Source: HGM11416 sp964532155
Lineage (GTDB): Bacteria > Bacillota > Clostridia > Christensenellales > Borkfalkiaceae
DNA: 20,370 nucleotides
Direction: 5' to 3'
Assembly (NCBI GenBank): GCA_964532155.1
Contig: CAZHGN010000025.1
Location: 1-20,370, forward strand
The notes under the pieces were generated by a model that saw only the letters and a list, made by a program, of their open reading frames with translations, had not been told where the DNA came from and searched no databases. Position numbers and translations under genes: made by a program. Shown piece by piece: positions 1 to 8,498 of this stretch (position 1 is the stretch's first letter; each line of letters starts with the position of its first letter).

Positions 1-9
1 GAGGAAAAT

Positions 10-1194
10 ATGTTGGCTCAAAAAGAGTGCGTGGCTATGCTCCTTGCCGGAGGACAAGGAAGCAGACTTTACGCTCTTACTTCCGTAATGGCAAAACCTG
101 CCGTTCCGTTCGGCGGAAAATATCGAATTATCGATTTTCCGCTTTCCAACTGCGTGAATTCCGGTATAGATACCGTCGGCGTTCTCACGCAGTATCAACC
201 GTTGGTCTTAAACGACTATATAGGTAATGGACAGCCTTGGGATCTCGACCGTAGCTACGGCGGCGTACATATTCTTTCTCCGTACCAAGCCAAGCATGGC
301 TCGGAGTGGTACAAGGGAACGGCAAACGCAATATACCAAAATCTTCCGTTCATTCGCAGATATAATCCCGAATACGTGCTTATACTGTCGGGCGACCATA
401 TCTATAAAATGAACTACGATAAAATGCTCGACTTCCACAAAAAGAACGGAGCCGACGTTACCGTAGCGACCATTCGCGTGCCTATGAGCGAGGCTTCTCG
501 TTTCGGTATAGTCAACGCCGCGTCAGACGGGAGGATTGAACAGTTCGAGGAAAAGCCTGCCAACCCCAAGAGCGATCTTGCGTCGATGGGCATCTACATT
601 TTCTCGGCGGATAAACTTTATAAATATCTCGAAAAGGACGAGACTAACCCCGAAAGTTCCAACGACTTCGGCAAGAACGTATTGCCCGACATGCTCGCCA
701 ACGGCGAAAAAATGTACGCTTACGTTTTCTCCGGTTATTGGAAAGACGTCGGAACGATAGATTCGCTTTATGAGGCGAACATGGACCTTTTGGGTAATCC
801 TCCCGTATTCGATATAGCCGATTACAGCTGGAAAATCCATTCGCGCAACCCCATCGCGCCGCCCCATTACATAGGCGAGACCGGCAAGGTTTGCGAAAGT
901 TTGGTAGCCCTCGGTTGCGAGGTGAACGGAACGGTTAAGAATTCCATTCTTTCCTCAAACGTAACTATAGAAAAGGGCGCCGTCGTAGAAGGCAGCGTCG
1001 TATTTGCGGGCTGCGTTATAAAGAGCGGCGCGCGCGTAATTAATTCTATAATCGACGAAGACGTTTCGGTGGGCGAAAACGCAGTTGTAGGAGCGGCGAT
1101 AACGCCGAGAAAGATAACCGTTCTCGGCAAGGGCGTAACCGTTGCCGACGGCGAAACGATAGAAGCAGGAAAAATCGTAGAGGGGGATAGATAA
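10..1194 (+). CDS. glgC: Glucose-1-phosphate adenylyltransferase, catalytic subunit
   Basis: This enzyme makes ADP-glucose and pyrophosphate from glucose-1-phosphate and ATP, the committed step of bacterial glycogen synthesis in the cytoplasm. The 394-residue length is normal for the family. The N-terminal nucleotidyltransferase loop LAGGQGSRL is intact (residues 12-20), as are WYKGTANAIYQN, the FEEKP sugar-phosphate motif and WKDVGT. The last ~110 residues show the hexapeptide-like pattern of a left-handed beta-helix (NSILSSNVTIEKGAVVEGSVV). The start is fixed by GAGGAA at bases 1-6, just before ATG 10. It overlaps the next gene by one base (TAATG), so the two subunits are probably translationally coupled. 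The operon promoter must lie upstream of the window. Confidence 0.97.
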   Translation: MLAQKECVAMLLAGGQGSRLYALTSVMAKPAVPFGGKYRIIDFPLSNCVNSGIDTVGVLTQYQPLVLNDYIGNGQPWDLDRSYGGVHILSPYQAKHGSEWYKGTANAIYQNLPFIRRYNPEYVLILSGDHIYKMNYDKMLDFHKKNGADVTVATIRVPMSEASRFGIVNAASDGRIEQFEEKPANPKSDLASMGIYIFSADKLYKYLEKDETNPESSNDFGKNVLPDMLANGEKMYAYVFSGYWKDVGTIDSLYEANMDLLGNPPVFDIADYSWKIHSRNPIAPPHYIGETGKVCESLVALGCEVNGTVKNSILSSNVTIEKGAVVEGSVVFAGCVIKSGARVINSIIDEDVSVGENAVVGAAITPRKITVLGKGVTVADGETIEAGKIVEGDR

Positions 1195-2318
1195 TGGACG
1201 CGCTGGGTATTATTTTTTCAAACATACACGACGATAACGTTCCCGAACTTACAATGGAACGCACGATGGCGTCGATACCGTTTTGCGGTCGTTACCGCCT
1301 TATAGATTTTCCGCTGTCGAGCATGGTAAACAGCGGAATAAACAAGGTCGGCGTTATTACTAAGAGCAACTATCAGTCGCTTATGGATCATGTCGGAAGC
1401 GGTAAGGATTGGGATCTCGCAAGACGTCACGGCGGTCTTATCATTTTGCCGCCTTTCGGCGTTCAAGAAAGTAAAACGCTTTACGGAACGCGGCTCGAGG
1501 CGTTAAAAACGGTAACCGGATTCTTGGGTAAATCGACCGAGGAATACGTCGTTATGTCCGACAGCGATATAGTTTGCAGTATGGACTTTAACGATCTTTT
1601 AAAAAGCCACGTCTCGCAAAACGCGGATATAACTCTCGTTTACGTCAAAGCGCCTGCGGAAGCGGTTAAAGAGGGCGCGAACAATATCGTTCTCGACGTC
1701 GATAAGACGGGTAGAATAACCGATATGGCATTCGATCCCGAATGCTCCGAAAGCGCAGAGGTCGATCTTTACGCAAACGTGTGCATCATGAAGCGTTCGC
1801 TTTTGCTTAACCTTATAGCCGACGCGGTCGCGCACAACAAGCGCCATTTCGCCGCGGATATTTTAGCGGCAAACCTCTCTCGGTTTAGGATTTTTGCCGC
1901 CGAGCATAAGGGTTATTTCGTTAAGATTTCTTCGCTTCAGTCTTATTATGAAGAAAGTCTTAAACTGCTCGAAAAGAAAAAGCGCGACGCGCTTTTCGGC
2001 AACGGGCATGCGGTATATACGAAGGTAAAGGACAGCGCCCCCACCAAGTACGGAAACAACTGCGTCGTCGAAAATTCGCTTATCGCCGACGGTTGCGAAA
2101 TAGAGGGCGAAGTTTATAACAGCATTATTTTCAGAGGCGTAAAGGTAGGCAAAGGCACCGTCGTACGCGACAGCGTTCTTATGCAAGGCACCGTTACCGG
2201 TGAAAACGGCATTATAAACTGCATAATTACCGATAAAAACGTTATAATTAAGGATCGTCGGGTTCTAAGCGGCTGTCGGACGCATCCATTCTTCGTCTAT
2301 AAGAACAGCGTTTTGTAA
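1194..2318 (+). CDS. glgD: GlgD, non-catalytic/regulatory ADP-glucose pyrophosphorylase subunit
   Basis: This is a paralogue of GlgC (374 residues) that in Firmicutes forms a hetero-oligomer with GlgC and modulates its activity. The fold signature is shared (FCGRYRLIDFPLSSMVNSGI, DHVGSGKDWDL, C-terminal beta-helix repeats). The catalytic GGxGxR loop is replaced by a degenerate stretch, IFSNIHDDNVPELTMERTMAS, so the protein probably cannot bind ATP productively by itself. The equivalent of the FEEKP motif is also lost. AGGGGG at 1181-1186 sits 7 bases before the ATG, inside the end of glgC. The arrangement glgC-glgD-glgA-glgP is typical of clostridial glycogen operons. The non-catalytic role is known for the family; here it is read from the missing loop. 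Confidence 0.93.
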   Translation: MDALGIIFSNIHDDNVPELTMERTMASIPFCGRYRLIDFPLSSMVNSGINKVGVITKSNYQSLMDHVGSGKDWDLARRHGGLIILPPFGVQESKTLYGTRLEALKTVTGFLGKSTEEYVVMSDSDIVCSMDFNDLLKSHVSQNADITLVYVKAPAEAVKEGANNIVLDVDKTGRITDMAFDPECSESAEVDLYANVCIMKRSLLLNLIADAVAHNKRHFAADILAANLSRFRIFAAEHKGYFVKISSLQSYYEESLKLLEKKKRDALFGNGHAVYTKVKDSAPTKYGNNCVVENSLIADGCEIEGEVYNSIIFRGVKVGKGTVVRDSVLMQGTVTGENGIINCIITDKNVIIKDRRVLSGCRTHPFFVYKNSVL

Positions 2319-2367
2319 ACGTTGCTCTTTAGGCGGTATACAAATTTTTAAGTAGGAGAATATTATC

Positions 2368-4047
2368 ATGGCAGAGAAAAAAAGCGTTTCGGCAAAGCAA
2401 TCGGAGAAGAAAACGGTAAAGACGACTGCTAAGACGGAAGCAAAGGAACCTGCGAAAAAAACAACGAAAGCGGCTGCCGCTAAGCCTGCGAAAAAGGTTG
2501 AAAAAGCTGTTTCCGCAGAAAAAAAGACGGTAAAAACGGTGCGTAAAACCGTTCCGCCGATGAAAATGCCCGAAACCGACGTGCAAGCGCAAAGCGAAGC
2601 GACGGTGGCGGTAACCAAGAAGAAAAGCGTATTGTTCGTCGCTTCCGAGGGATTGCCTTTTATTAAGACGGGCGGGCTTGCCGACGTTCTCGGTTCGTTG
2701 CCTCAAGCGATTGCAAGCAAGGGCGAATACGACGTTCGCGTTATAATGCCTCTTTATTCGGGTATAGACGCGGGCATGCGCAACAATTTCGCGTTCGTTA
2801 CCAATTTTAACGTCGGACTCGCTTGGCGTAATCAGTATTGCGGATTATTCTCCTGCCGTTTGAACGGCGTTACCTATTATTTTATAGATAACGAATACTA
2901 CTTCGCACGCGATAATTTATACGGCGCTTACGACGACGGAGAACGTTTTGCGTTCTTTTCCAAAGCGGTGCTCGATACGCTCGGCGTACTCGATTATTAT
3001 CCCGACGTCATCGATTGCAACGATTGGCAAAGCGCGGCTACCGTAATCTATCTCAAAACGCTTTATGCAAACAGGTTCGGTTTTTCCGAAATTAAGACGG
3101 TATTCACCATTCATAACATAGAATATCAGGGCAAGTACGGAATGGATACCGCGGCAGACCTTTTCGGTTTTCCCGAAAGTGCGTACGGCGCGATAGAGTT
3201 CGACGGTTGCCTTAACCTTATGAAAGGCGCAATTCAGCTTGCCGATAAGGTCGTAACTGTCAGCCCGACCTACGCGCGCGAGCTTGCCGATCCCTTCTTT
3301 GCTTCTGGGCTTGAAAATATCGTAAAGGCAAATTCGTATAAGACCACCGGTATTTTGAACGGAATAGATATGGATTTATACGATCCGTCGACCGACAAAG
3401 CGCTTTTTGCCAATTATTCGGCGAGAGATACGTCGGGCAAAGCGGTCTGCAAGCGCGAACTTCAAAAAATGCTCGGTCTTCCCGAAAGAGCGGACGTTCC
3501 CGTAATCGCAGTAATCAGTAGGCTCGTTTCGCATAAGGGCTTGGACTTGGTTAAGAGAATACTCGACGAACTTTTATACGAGGACGTTCAGCTCGTAGTG
3601 CTCGGCAAGGGTGACGTCGATTACGAAAACTATTTTAAATATATGGAAGGGCGTTACGGTTGCAAGTGCCGCGCGCTCATAGCCTTTAACAGGGATATGG
3701 CATCCAAAATATATTCGGGTGCGGATATTCTGCTTATGCCGTCGAGACAAGAACCGTGCGGGCTTTCGCAAATGATAGCATGCCGTTACGGAACCATTCC
3801 CGTCGTCAGAAGGACGGGCGGTCTTGCGGATAGCATTAAGCCGTATAACGAGGCGCGCGACGTCGGCAACGGCTTTGCCTTTACCAATTATAACGCGCAC
3901 GAAATGCTTTACGTTATCAAGGATGCGATTTTGACTTTCGGCAAAAAGGACGAATGGAAAAAAATCGTGGATTACGCGCTTGCAAGCGATTTCAGTTGGA
4001 ATAAATCGTCGGAAAAATATATAGAGTTGTTCGATTCTTTAAAATAA
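2368..4047 (+). CDS. glgA: Glycogen synthase (GT5) with a long Lys/Ala-rich N-terminal extension
   Basis: This enzyme transfers glucose from ADP-glucose to the non-reducing end of an alpha-1,4-glucan. The conserved core starts near residue 86 (KSVLFVASEGLPF). The ADP-glucose-binding KTGGLADV begins at K100, and the C-terminal motif SRQEPCGLSQ contains E462. Both are offset by exactly 85 from E. coli GlgA K15 and E377, so the core is complete and essentially collinear. In the C-terminal motif the usual SRFEPCGL phenylalanine is glutamine. Residues 1-85 are an extra low-complexity segment of Lys, Ala, Thr, Glu and Pro, absent from ordinary 480-residue GlgA. The start is supported by AGGAG at 2354-2358, 9 bases before the ATG; no internal start near residue 66 or 68 has a comparable ribosome site. 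Confidence 0.95.
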   Translation: MAEKKSVSAKQSEKKTVKTTAKTEAKEPAKKTTKAAAAKPAKKVEKAVSAEKKTVKTVRKTVPPMKMPETDVQAQSEATVAVTKKKSVLFVASEGLPFIKTGGLADVLGSLPQAIASKGEYDVRVIMPLYSGIDAGMRNNFAFVTNFNVGLAWRNQYCGLFSCRLNGVTYYFIDNEYYFARDNLYGAYDDGERFAFFSKAVLDTLGVLDYYPDVIDCNDWQSAATVIYLKTLYANRFGFSEIKTVFTIHNIEYQGKYGMDTAADLFGFPESAYGAIEFDGCLNLMKGAIQLADKVVTVSPTYARELADPFFASGLENIVKANSYKTTGILNGIDMDLYDPSTDKALFANYSARDTSGKAVCKRELQKMLGLPERADVPVIAVISRLVSHKGLDLVKRILDELLYEDVQLVVLGKGDVDYENYFKYMEGRYGCKCRALIAFNRDMASKIYSGADILLMPSRQEPCGLSQMIACRYGTIPVVRRTGGLADSIKPYNEARDVGNGFAFTNYNAHEMLYVIKDAILTFGKKDEWKKIVDYALASDFSWNKSSEKYIELFDSLK

Positions 4048-4082
4048 AATCGACGAATAATTAAGGAGCTAGAACTAATTAC

Positions 4083-6518
4083 ATGAACGAAAAAATCGGT
4101 TTTACCAAAAAAGAGGCAGAAGAAACGATCAACGGCAAGCTCTCCCGTTTTTTCGGGATATCGGGCAAAGAAGCGACCGAAGAACAGTTGTATCAAGCGG
4201 TTGTTATGACCGTTCGCGATATACTTTTGGAAAAAAGGAAGAGCTTTAATTACAGAGTAAAAGAAAAGGCGGCGAAAAGGGTATATTACCTTTGCATGGA
4301 GTTTTTGCTCGGTCGCTCGCTTAAAAACAACGTTTATAATCTCGGAATAGAAAAACAGCTTAATTCGGCGCTCAAGGCGTACGGCACCGACCTCGATAAA
4401 CTTTACGAGTACGAGCCGGACGCAGGCTTGGGCAACGGCGGACTTGGCAGACTTGCGGCGTGCTTTATGGATTCGCTTGCAAGCATGGACTATCCGACGA
4501 TGGGCTTTTCGCTTAGATACGAATACGGCTTGTTTAAACAAAAAATTGTGGACGGCTGGCAAACCGAACTTCCCGACGAGTGGCTGCCGGGCGGCGAAGT
4601 ATGGCTTACGCAACGTTTAGACAAGACTTTCCGCGTTAAGTTCGACGGTCGCATAGAGGAGCATTGGACGGAAAACGGAATGAAGGTCGAACATGTCGAC
4701 GCAACCGAAGTCGAGGCTGTTCCTTACGATATGATGATTTCGGGCAAGGATTCGGATGCCGTTTCCGTTTTAAGACTTTGGAGCGCGCGCAGCTGCAAAA
4801 CCTTCGATATGAGGTCGTTTTCGGAGGGCGACTACTTGCGTTGCATGAAAGAGTCGAGCGAAGCCGAGCTTATATCCAAAGTGCTTTATCCCGCGGACGA
4901 CCATTACGAGGGTAAATCGCTTAGGCTTAAACAGCAATATTTCCTCGTTTCGGCTACGTTGCAGTATATAATTTCCACGCATTTCAGGCGTTTCGGCACG
5001 CTCGACAATCTTGCCGAAAAGGCGAGCATTCATATAAACGATACTCATCCCGCCCTTTGCATTCCCGAACTTATGCGTATTCTTATGGACGACTACGGCT
5101 ATGCTTGGGAAAAGGCTTGGGATATCGTAACCGCTACCGTTGCGTACACCAACCATACCGTTATGAGCGAGGCTCTCGAAAAGTGGAACGAAGACCTTAT
5201 CGAACGCAGATTGCCTCGTATTTATTCGATTATACGCGAAATTAACGCGCGTTTTTGCGGTGAAATGTGGCAACGCTTCCCCGGTCAGTGGGACAAGATT
5301 GACCGCATGAGTATTATGTCGCACGGTCAGGTTAAAATGGCTAACCTAAGCGTTATCGGCTCTAAAAAGGTCAACGGCGTTTCGGCGCTTCACAGCGATA
5401 TTTTGAAAAAAGATACCTTTAAGGACTTTTACGAGGTATATCCCGACAGATTTACCAACGTAACCAACGGTATTGCATACAGAAGATGGCTTTGTCAGGC
5501 AAACCCTGAACTTACCTCGCTTATTCGCGATTGCATCGGCGACGGATTTATTAAGGACGCTTCGCTTTTATCGGGCTTTAACGCATTCGAAAGCGACCAA
5601 GCCGTTCTTAAAAAACTTGCCGACATCAAGAAAAAGAAGAAAAAACAGCTTGCCGATTATCTATATAAAAAGAACGGCGTAAAACTCGACGAAAGCACGC
5701 TTTTCGACGTTCAGGCAAAGCGCATGCACGAATATAAAAGGCAGCTTTTAAACGTAATGCATATCATTCACCTTTACGAGCAGTTAAAGGCTAATCCCGA
5801 TATGCCGATGCAACCGCAGACTTTTATTTTCGGAGCAAAGGCGGCGCCCGGATATTATATGGCAAAGCAGATAATCAAACTTATTTGCTTCCTCGCCGAG
5901 GATATCGACCGCAATCCCGATCCTCGCATTCGCGAAAAACTCAAGGTCTATTACGTGGAAAACTATTCGGTAACACTTGCCGAACTCATAATGCCCGCCG
6001 CCGAGGTTTCGGAGCAGATTTCTCAAGCGGGTAAAGAGGCGAGCGGTACCGGCAACATGAAGTTTATGATAAACGGCGCGCTCACGCTCGGCACCTTGGA
6101 CGGCGCTAACGTCGAAATGGCGCAAGCCGTCGGAAACGACAATATCTACATTTTCGGTCTGAAGTCCGACGAGGTAGACGCCCTTTGGAAAAAGGGGTAC
6201 GACGCGTCCGCTTATTACAACAACAATCCCGCGTTGCATATAGTTATCGAAAGCCTTAAAAGGGGTTACGCAGGCGAGAGTTTTTCCAATATTGCCGACT
6301 ATTTGCTTCGCCGTTCGCCCGTTGCCGATCCGTATATGTGTATGGCAGACTTTTCGGCATACGAGGAAATGCGCGAAAAAATGCTTGGCGATTACGCCGA
6401 TACGGCGCTTTGGGCTAAAAAGAGCCTGAAAAATATCGCCGCAAGCGGAGTGTTCTCGTCCGACAGAAGCATTCGCGAGTACGCCGAAAATATTTGGGAT
6501 TTAAAGCCGCTTAAATAA
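4083..6518 (+). CDS. glgP: Glycogen/starch/maltodextrin phosphorylase (GT35)
   Basis: This is a pyridoxal-phosphate enzyme that releases glucose-1-phosphate from the non-reducing ends of glycogen or maltodextrin. At 811 residues it is full length. The N-terminal glucan/phosphate motif EPDAGLGNGGLGRLAACFMD, the central FDVQAKRMHEYKRQLLN and the cofactor motif EASGTGNMKFMINGALTLG are intact; the PLP lysine is K660. A short lysine run (KKKKKK) precedes the HEYKRQ region and looks like a surface loop. It is the last gene before the intrinsic terminator at 6531, so it ends the glgCDAP transcript. The nearest ribosome site, AAGGAG at 4063-4068, lies 14 bases from the ATG, which is unusually far, and no closer in-frame start exists. 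Confidence 0.96.
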   Translation: MNEKIGFTKKEAEETINGKLSRFFGISGKEATEEQLYQAVVMTVRDILLEKRKSFNYRVKEKAAKRVYYLCMEFLLGRSLKNNVYNLGIEKQLNSALKAYGTDLDKLYEYEPDAGLGNGGLGRLAACFMDSLASMDYPTMGFSLRYEYGLFKQKIVDGWQTELPDEWLPGGEVWLTQRLDKTFRVKFDGRIEEHWTENGMKVEHVDATEVEAVPYDMMISGKDSDAVSVLRLWSARSCKTFDMRSFSEGDYLRCMKESSEAELISKVLYPADDHYEGKSLRLKQQYFLVSATLQYIISTHFRRFGTLDNLAEKASIHINDTHPALCIPELMRILMDDYGYAWEKAWDIVTATVAYTNHTVMSEALEKWNEDLIERRLPRIYSIIREINARFCGEMWQRFPGQWDKIDRMSIMSHGQVKMANLSVIGSKKVNGVSALHSDILKKDTFKDFYEVYPDRFTNVTNGIAYRRWLCQANPELTSLIRDCIGDGFIKDASLLSGFNAFESDQAVLKKLADIKKKKKKQLADYLYKKNGVKLDESTLFDVQAKRMHEYKRQLLNVMHIIHLYEQLKANPDMPMQPQTFIFGAKAAPGYYMAKQIIKLICFLAEDIDRNPDPRIREKLKVYYVENYSVTLAELIMPAAEVSEQISQAGKEASGTGNMKFMINGALTLGTLDGANVEMAQAVGNDNIYIFGLKSDEVDALWKKGYDASAYYNNNPALHIVIESLKRGYAGESFSNIADYLLRRSPVADPYMCMADFSAYEEMREKMLGDYADTALWAKKSLKNIAASGVFSSDRSIREYAENIWDLKPLK

Positions 6519-6530
6519 TTAGATGCATAA

Positions 6531-6561
6531 CGGAGGCGATTTCGCCTCCGAACGGTTTTTT
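6531..6561 (+). terminator. Intrinsic terminator ending the glgCDAP operon
   Basis: An 8-bp perfect stem CGGAGGCG/CGCCTCCG with an ATTT loop is followed four bases later by T-rich sequence ending in six T. It begins 12 bases after the glgP stop codon. The left arm contains a GGAGG sequence that would be hidden in the stem. Confidence 0.85.
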
Positions 6562-6564
6562 GGT

Positions 6565-8388
6565 ATGTCGTTTAAATTTAATCCACTTGACGTAAAGCAT
6601 AAAAATATAACGGGCGGGGTGCCTGAAAACCACTCCGTCCTTTTTTCCGTTGAGTCCGACGCCGAGTGGATGGAAATGATCCTATATGGCGATAACGGAC
6701 CTATAAGCCGACTTTTTAGCCGATCGGGGGAGAATTTCTCACTCGAGTTGTCTTTAAAGCGCGGCTTATACTTTTATAAAATAATTGCGTATTATGAGCG
6801 CGGTGTAACCGTTTACGGCGCGGACGAAAAACTGATGCCGACCGAAAACGGCGAATGCTGGCAGCTGACCGTTTTTTCAGCGGATTATTCCACGCCCGAA
6901 TGGATAAAAGGCGGGATTATTTATCAAATTTTTCCCGACAGATTTTATCGGAGCGGTGATTTTACGGTTGGTAAAAACAAAGTCGCTCGGTACGATTGGG
7001 GTGGCACGCCCGTTTTCAGATCGCCCGACGGAATAGTTAGAAACAACGAGTTTTTTGGCGGAAATATAAAGGGAATAACCGAAAAGCTCGATTATCTATC
7101 GTCGCTCGGCGTTACGGCGGTTTACCTCAATCCGGTGTGCGAGAGTTATTCGTCGCACCGTTACGACACGGGTGATTACCTAAAAATAGATAGCGTTCTC
7201 GGCACCGAAGCCGACGTAAAAACAATGACCGACGAGGGCGAAAAGCGCGGAATACGCTTTATTTTCGACGGCGTGTTTAACCATACCGGCGCGGGTAGCA
7301 GATATTTTAATAAGTACGGCGATTACGATTCGCAAGGGGCGTATTCTTTTAAACAATCGCCCTATTACGATTGGTATACGTTTAGGAATTACCCCGACGA
7401 TTACGAGTGTTGGTGGGATTTTAAAACGTTGCCGTCTATCAAAAAGGACAGCGAGAGTTTTCAGTCGTTCATAACCGAAAAGGACGGTGTTTTAAGTTAT
7501 TGGACGGGGCTCGGTTTTAAGGGCGTAAGGCTGGACGTCGCGGACGAGCTTACCGACGATTTTATCAAAAAAATCAGAAAAAGCTTGAAAGCCGAAAGTG
7601 CCGATAACCTACTTATAGGCGAGGTTTGGGAAGATGCGACCAATAAAATAGCCTACGGCGTGCGCCGCAAATATTTTTGCGACGGCGAGCTCGATTCGGT
7701 AATGAATTATCCGCTCAAAGACGCTATCGTCGACTTTATTTTAAGCGGTAATTGCAAGCTTTTGGAAAGCACCGTTCGCACGCAGATAAACAATTACCCG
7801 AAAACCGCGCTCGATTGCCTGATGAACGTTTTATCCACGCACGACTCCGTGCGAGCAATAACACTTTTCGGCAGAAAAACGCCGGTGTACGACAAAGACG
7901 AAATGGCAACCGAAAAGCTCACGCGCGCGGAATATTTACGAGGGTGCGCAAGGCTTAAATGCGCTTCCGTATTGCAGTTTTTCCTTTACGGCGTTCCGTC
8001 CGTTTATTACGGTGACGAAGCGGGACTCGAGGGCGATCTCGATCCGTATAACCGCAGATGTTATAATTGGAACGACCAAGACAAGGAACTTTTGGCGCAT
8101 TACGAGCGGCTTGCAACGCTTAGAGGAGATAACGCCGACGTGCTAAAAGACGGCAAAACCGAGATATTGCACGCGCACGGCGGTGCGTTTATATTCGCAA
8201 GACGAAACGAGTTCGGCAGTTTAATCGTGGCGGTGAACGTCGGCGGGCAAACGCTGACCGTTTCCTCTCCTACTTGCCTAACAGAATTGTACGGCGGTGC
8301 CTACGGTAAAAACTTCGACCTCGAACCGTACGGCTTTTTGATTCTAAAAGCCGGCAAAGACTCGGGTAAGGATAGCGCCGATTTTTAA
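6565..8388 (+). CDS. GH13 alpha-glucan hydrolase (neopullulanase/alpha-amylase type)
   Basis: This is a 607-residue cytoplasmic enzyme (no signal peptide) expected to hydrolyse alpha-1,4 and possibly alpha-1,6 bonds in glycogen-derived dextrins. Residues 1-110 look like a beta-sandwich N-domain of the CBM34/neopullulanase kind, followed by the barrel starting GGIIYQIFPDRFYRSG. The GH13 regions are visible: FDGVFNHTG (I), GVRLDVADEL (II, nucleophile D324), LIGEVWED (III, acid/base E353) and LSTHDS (IV, D427). PYNRRCYNW matches amylopullulanase-like members. An in-frame ATG at 6523 would place the terminator hairpin inside the coding sequence, so ATG 6565 is preferred, although neither start has a good ribosome site. 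Its position after glgP suggests glycogen breakdown; the exact bond specificity cannot be read. Confidence 0.88.
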   Translation: MSFKFNPLDVKHKNITGGVPENHSVLFSVESDAEWMEMILYGDNGPISRLFSRSGENFSLELSLKRGLYFYKIIAYYERGVTVYGADEKLMPTENGECWQLTVFSADYSTPEWIKGGIIYQIFPDRFYRSGDFTVGKNKVARYDWGGTPVFRSPDGIVRNNEFFGGNIKGITEKLDYLSSLGVTAVYLNPVCESYSSHRYDTGDYLKIDSVLGTEADVKTMTDEGEKRGIRFIFDGVFNHTGAGSRYFNKYGDYDSQGAYSFKQSPYYDWYTFRNYPDDYECWWDFKTLPSIKKDSESFQSFITEKDGVLSYWTGLGFKGVRLDVADELTDDFIKKIRKSLKAESADNLLIGEVWEDATNKIAYGVRRKYFCDGELDSVMNYPLKDAIVDFILSGNCKLLESTVRTQINNYPKTALDCLMNVLSTHDSVRAITLFGRKTPVYDKDEMATEKLTRAEYLRGCARLKCASVLQFFLYGVPSVYYGDEAGLEGDLDPYNRRCYNWNDQDKELLAHYERLATLRGDNADVLKDGKTEILHAHGGAFIFARRNEFGSLIVAVNVGGQTLTVSSPTCLTELYGGAYGKNFDLEPYGFLILKAGKDSGKDSADF

Positions 8389-8498
8389 TTAACTCTTAAA
8401 AGGCTAAATTTTGCGGTCGCCTTTTGTAAAACAAAGGCGCGGGCGCGAAATCTGCGAAAAGAATATAAGAATTTATATAAGGAACAAACTATTTTACT

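Noticed and set aside
3972..4613. 213-residue minus-strand reading frame over glgA/glgP
   Set aside because: It is antisense to two clear genes, has no recognisable motifs and is explained by the codon bias of the coding strand.
6523..6564. N-terminal extension of the GH13 protein from ATG 6523
   Set aside because: It would translate the operon terminator, lacks a ribosome site and has no family support.
8418..8439. Terminator after the GH13 gene
   Set aside because: CGCCTTTTGT/ACAAAGGCG forms a stem with a bulge, but a GC-rich stretch and not a T-run follows, so it is not a convincing intrinsic terminator.
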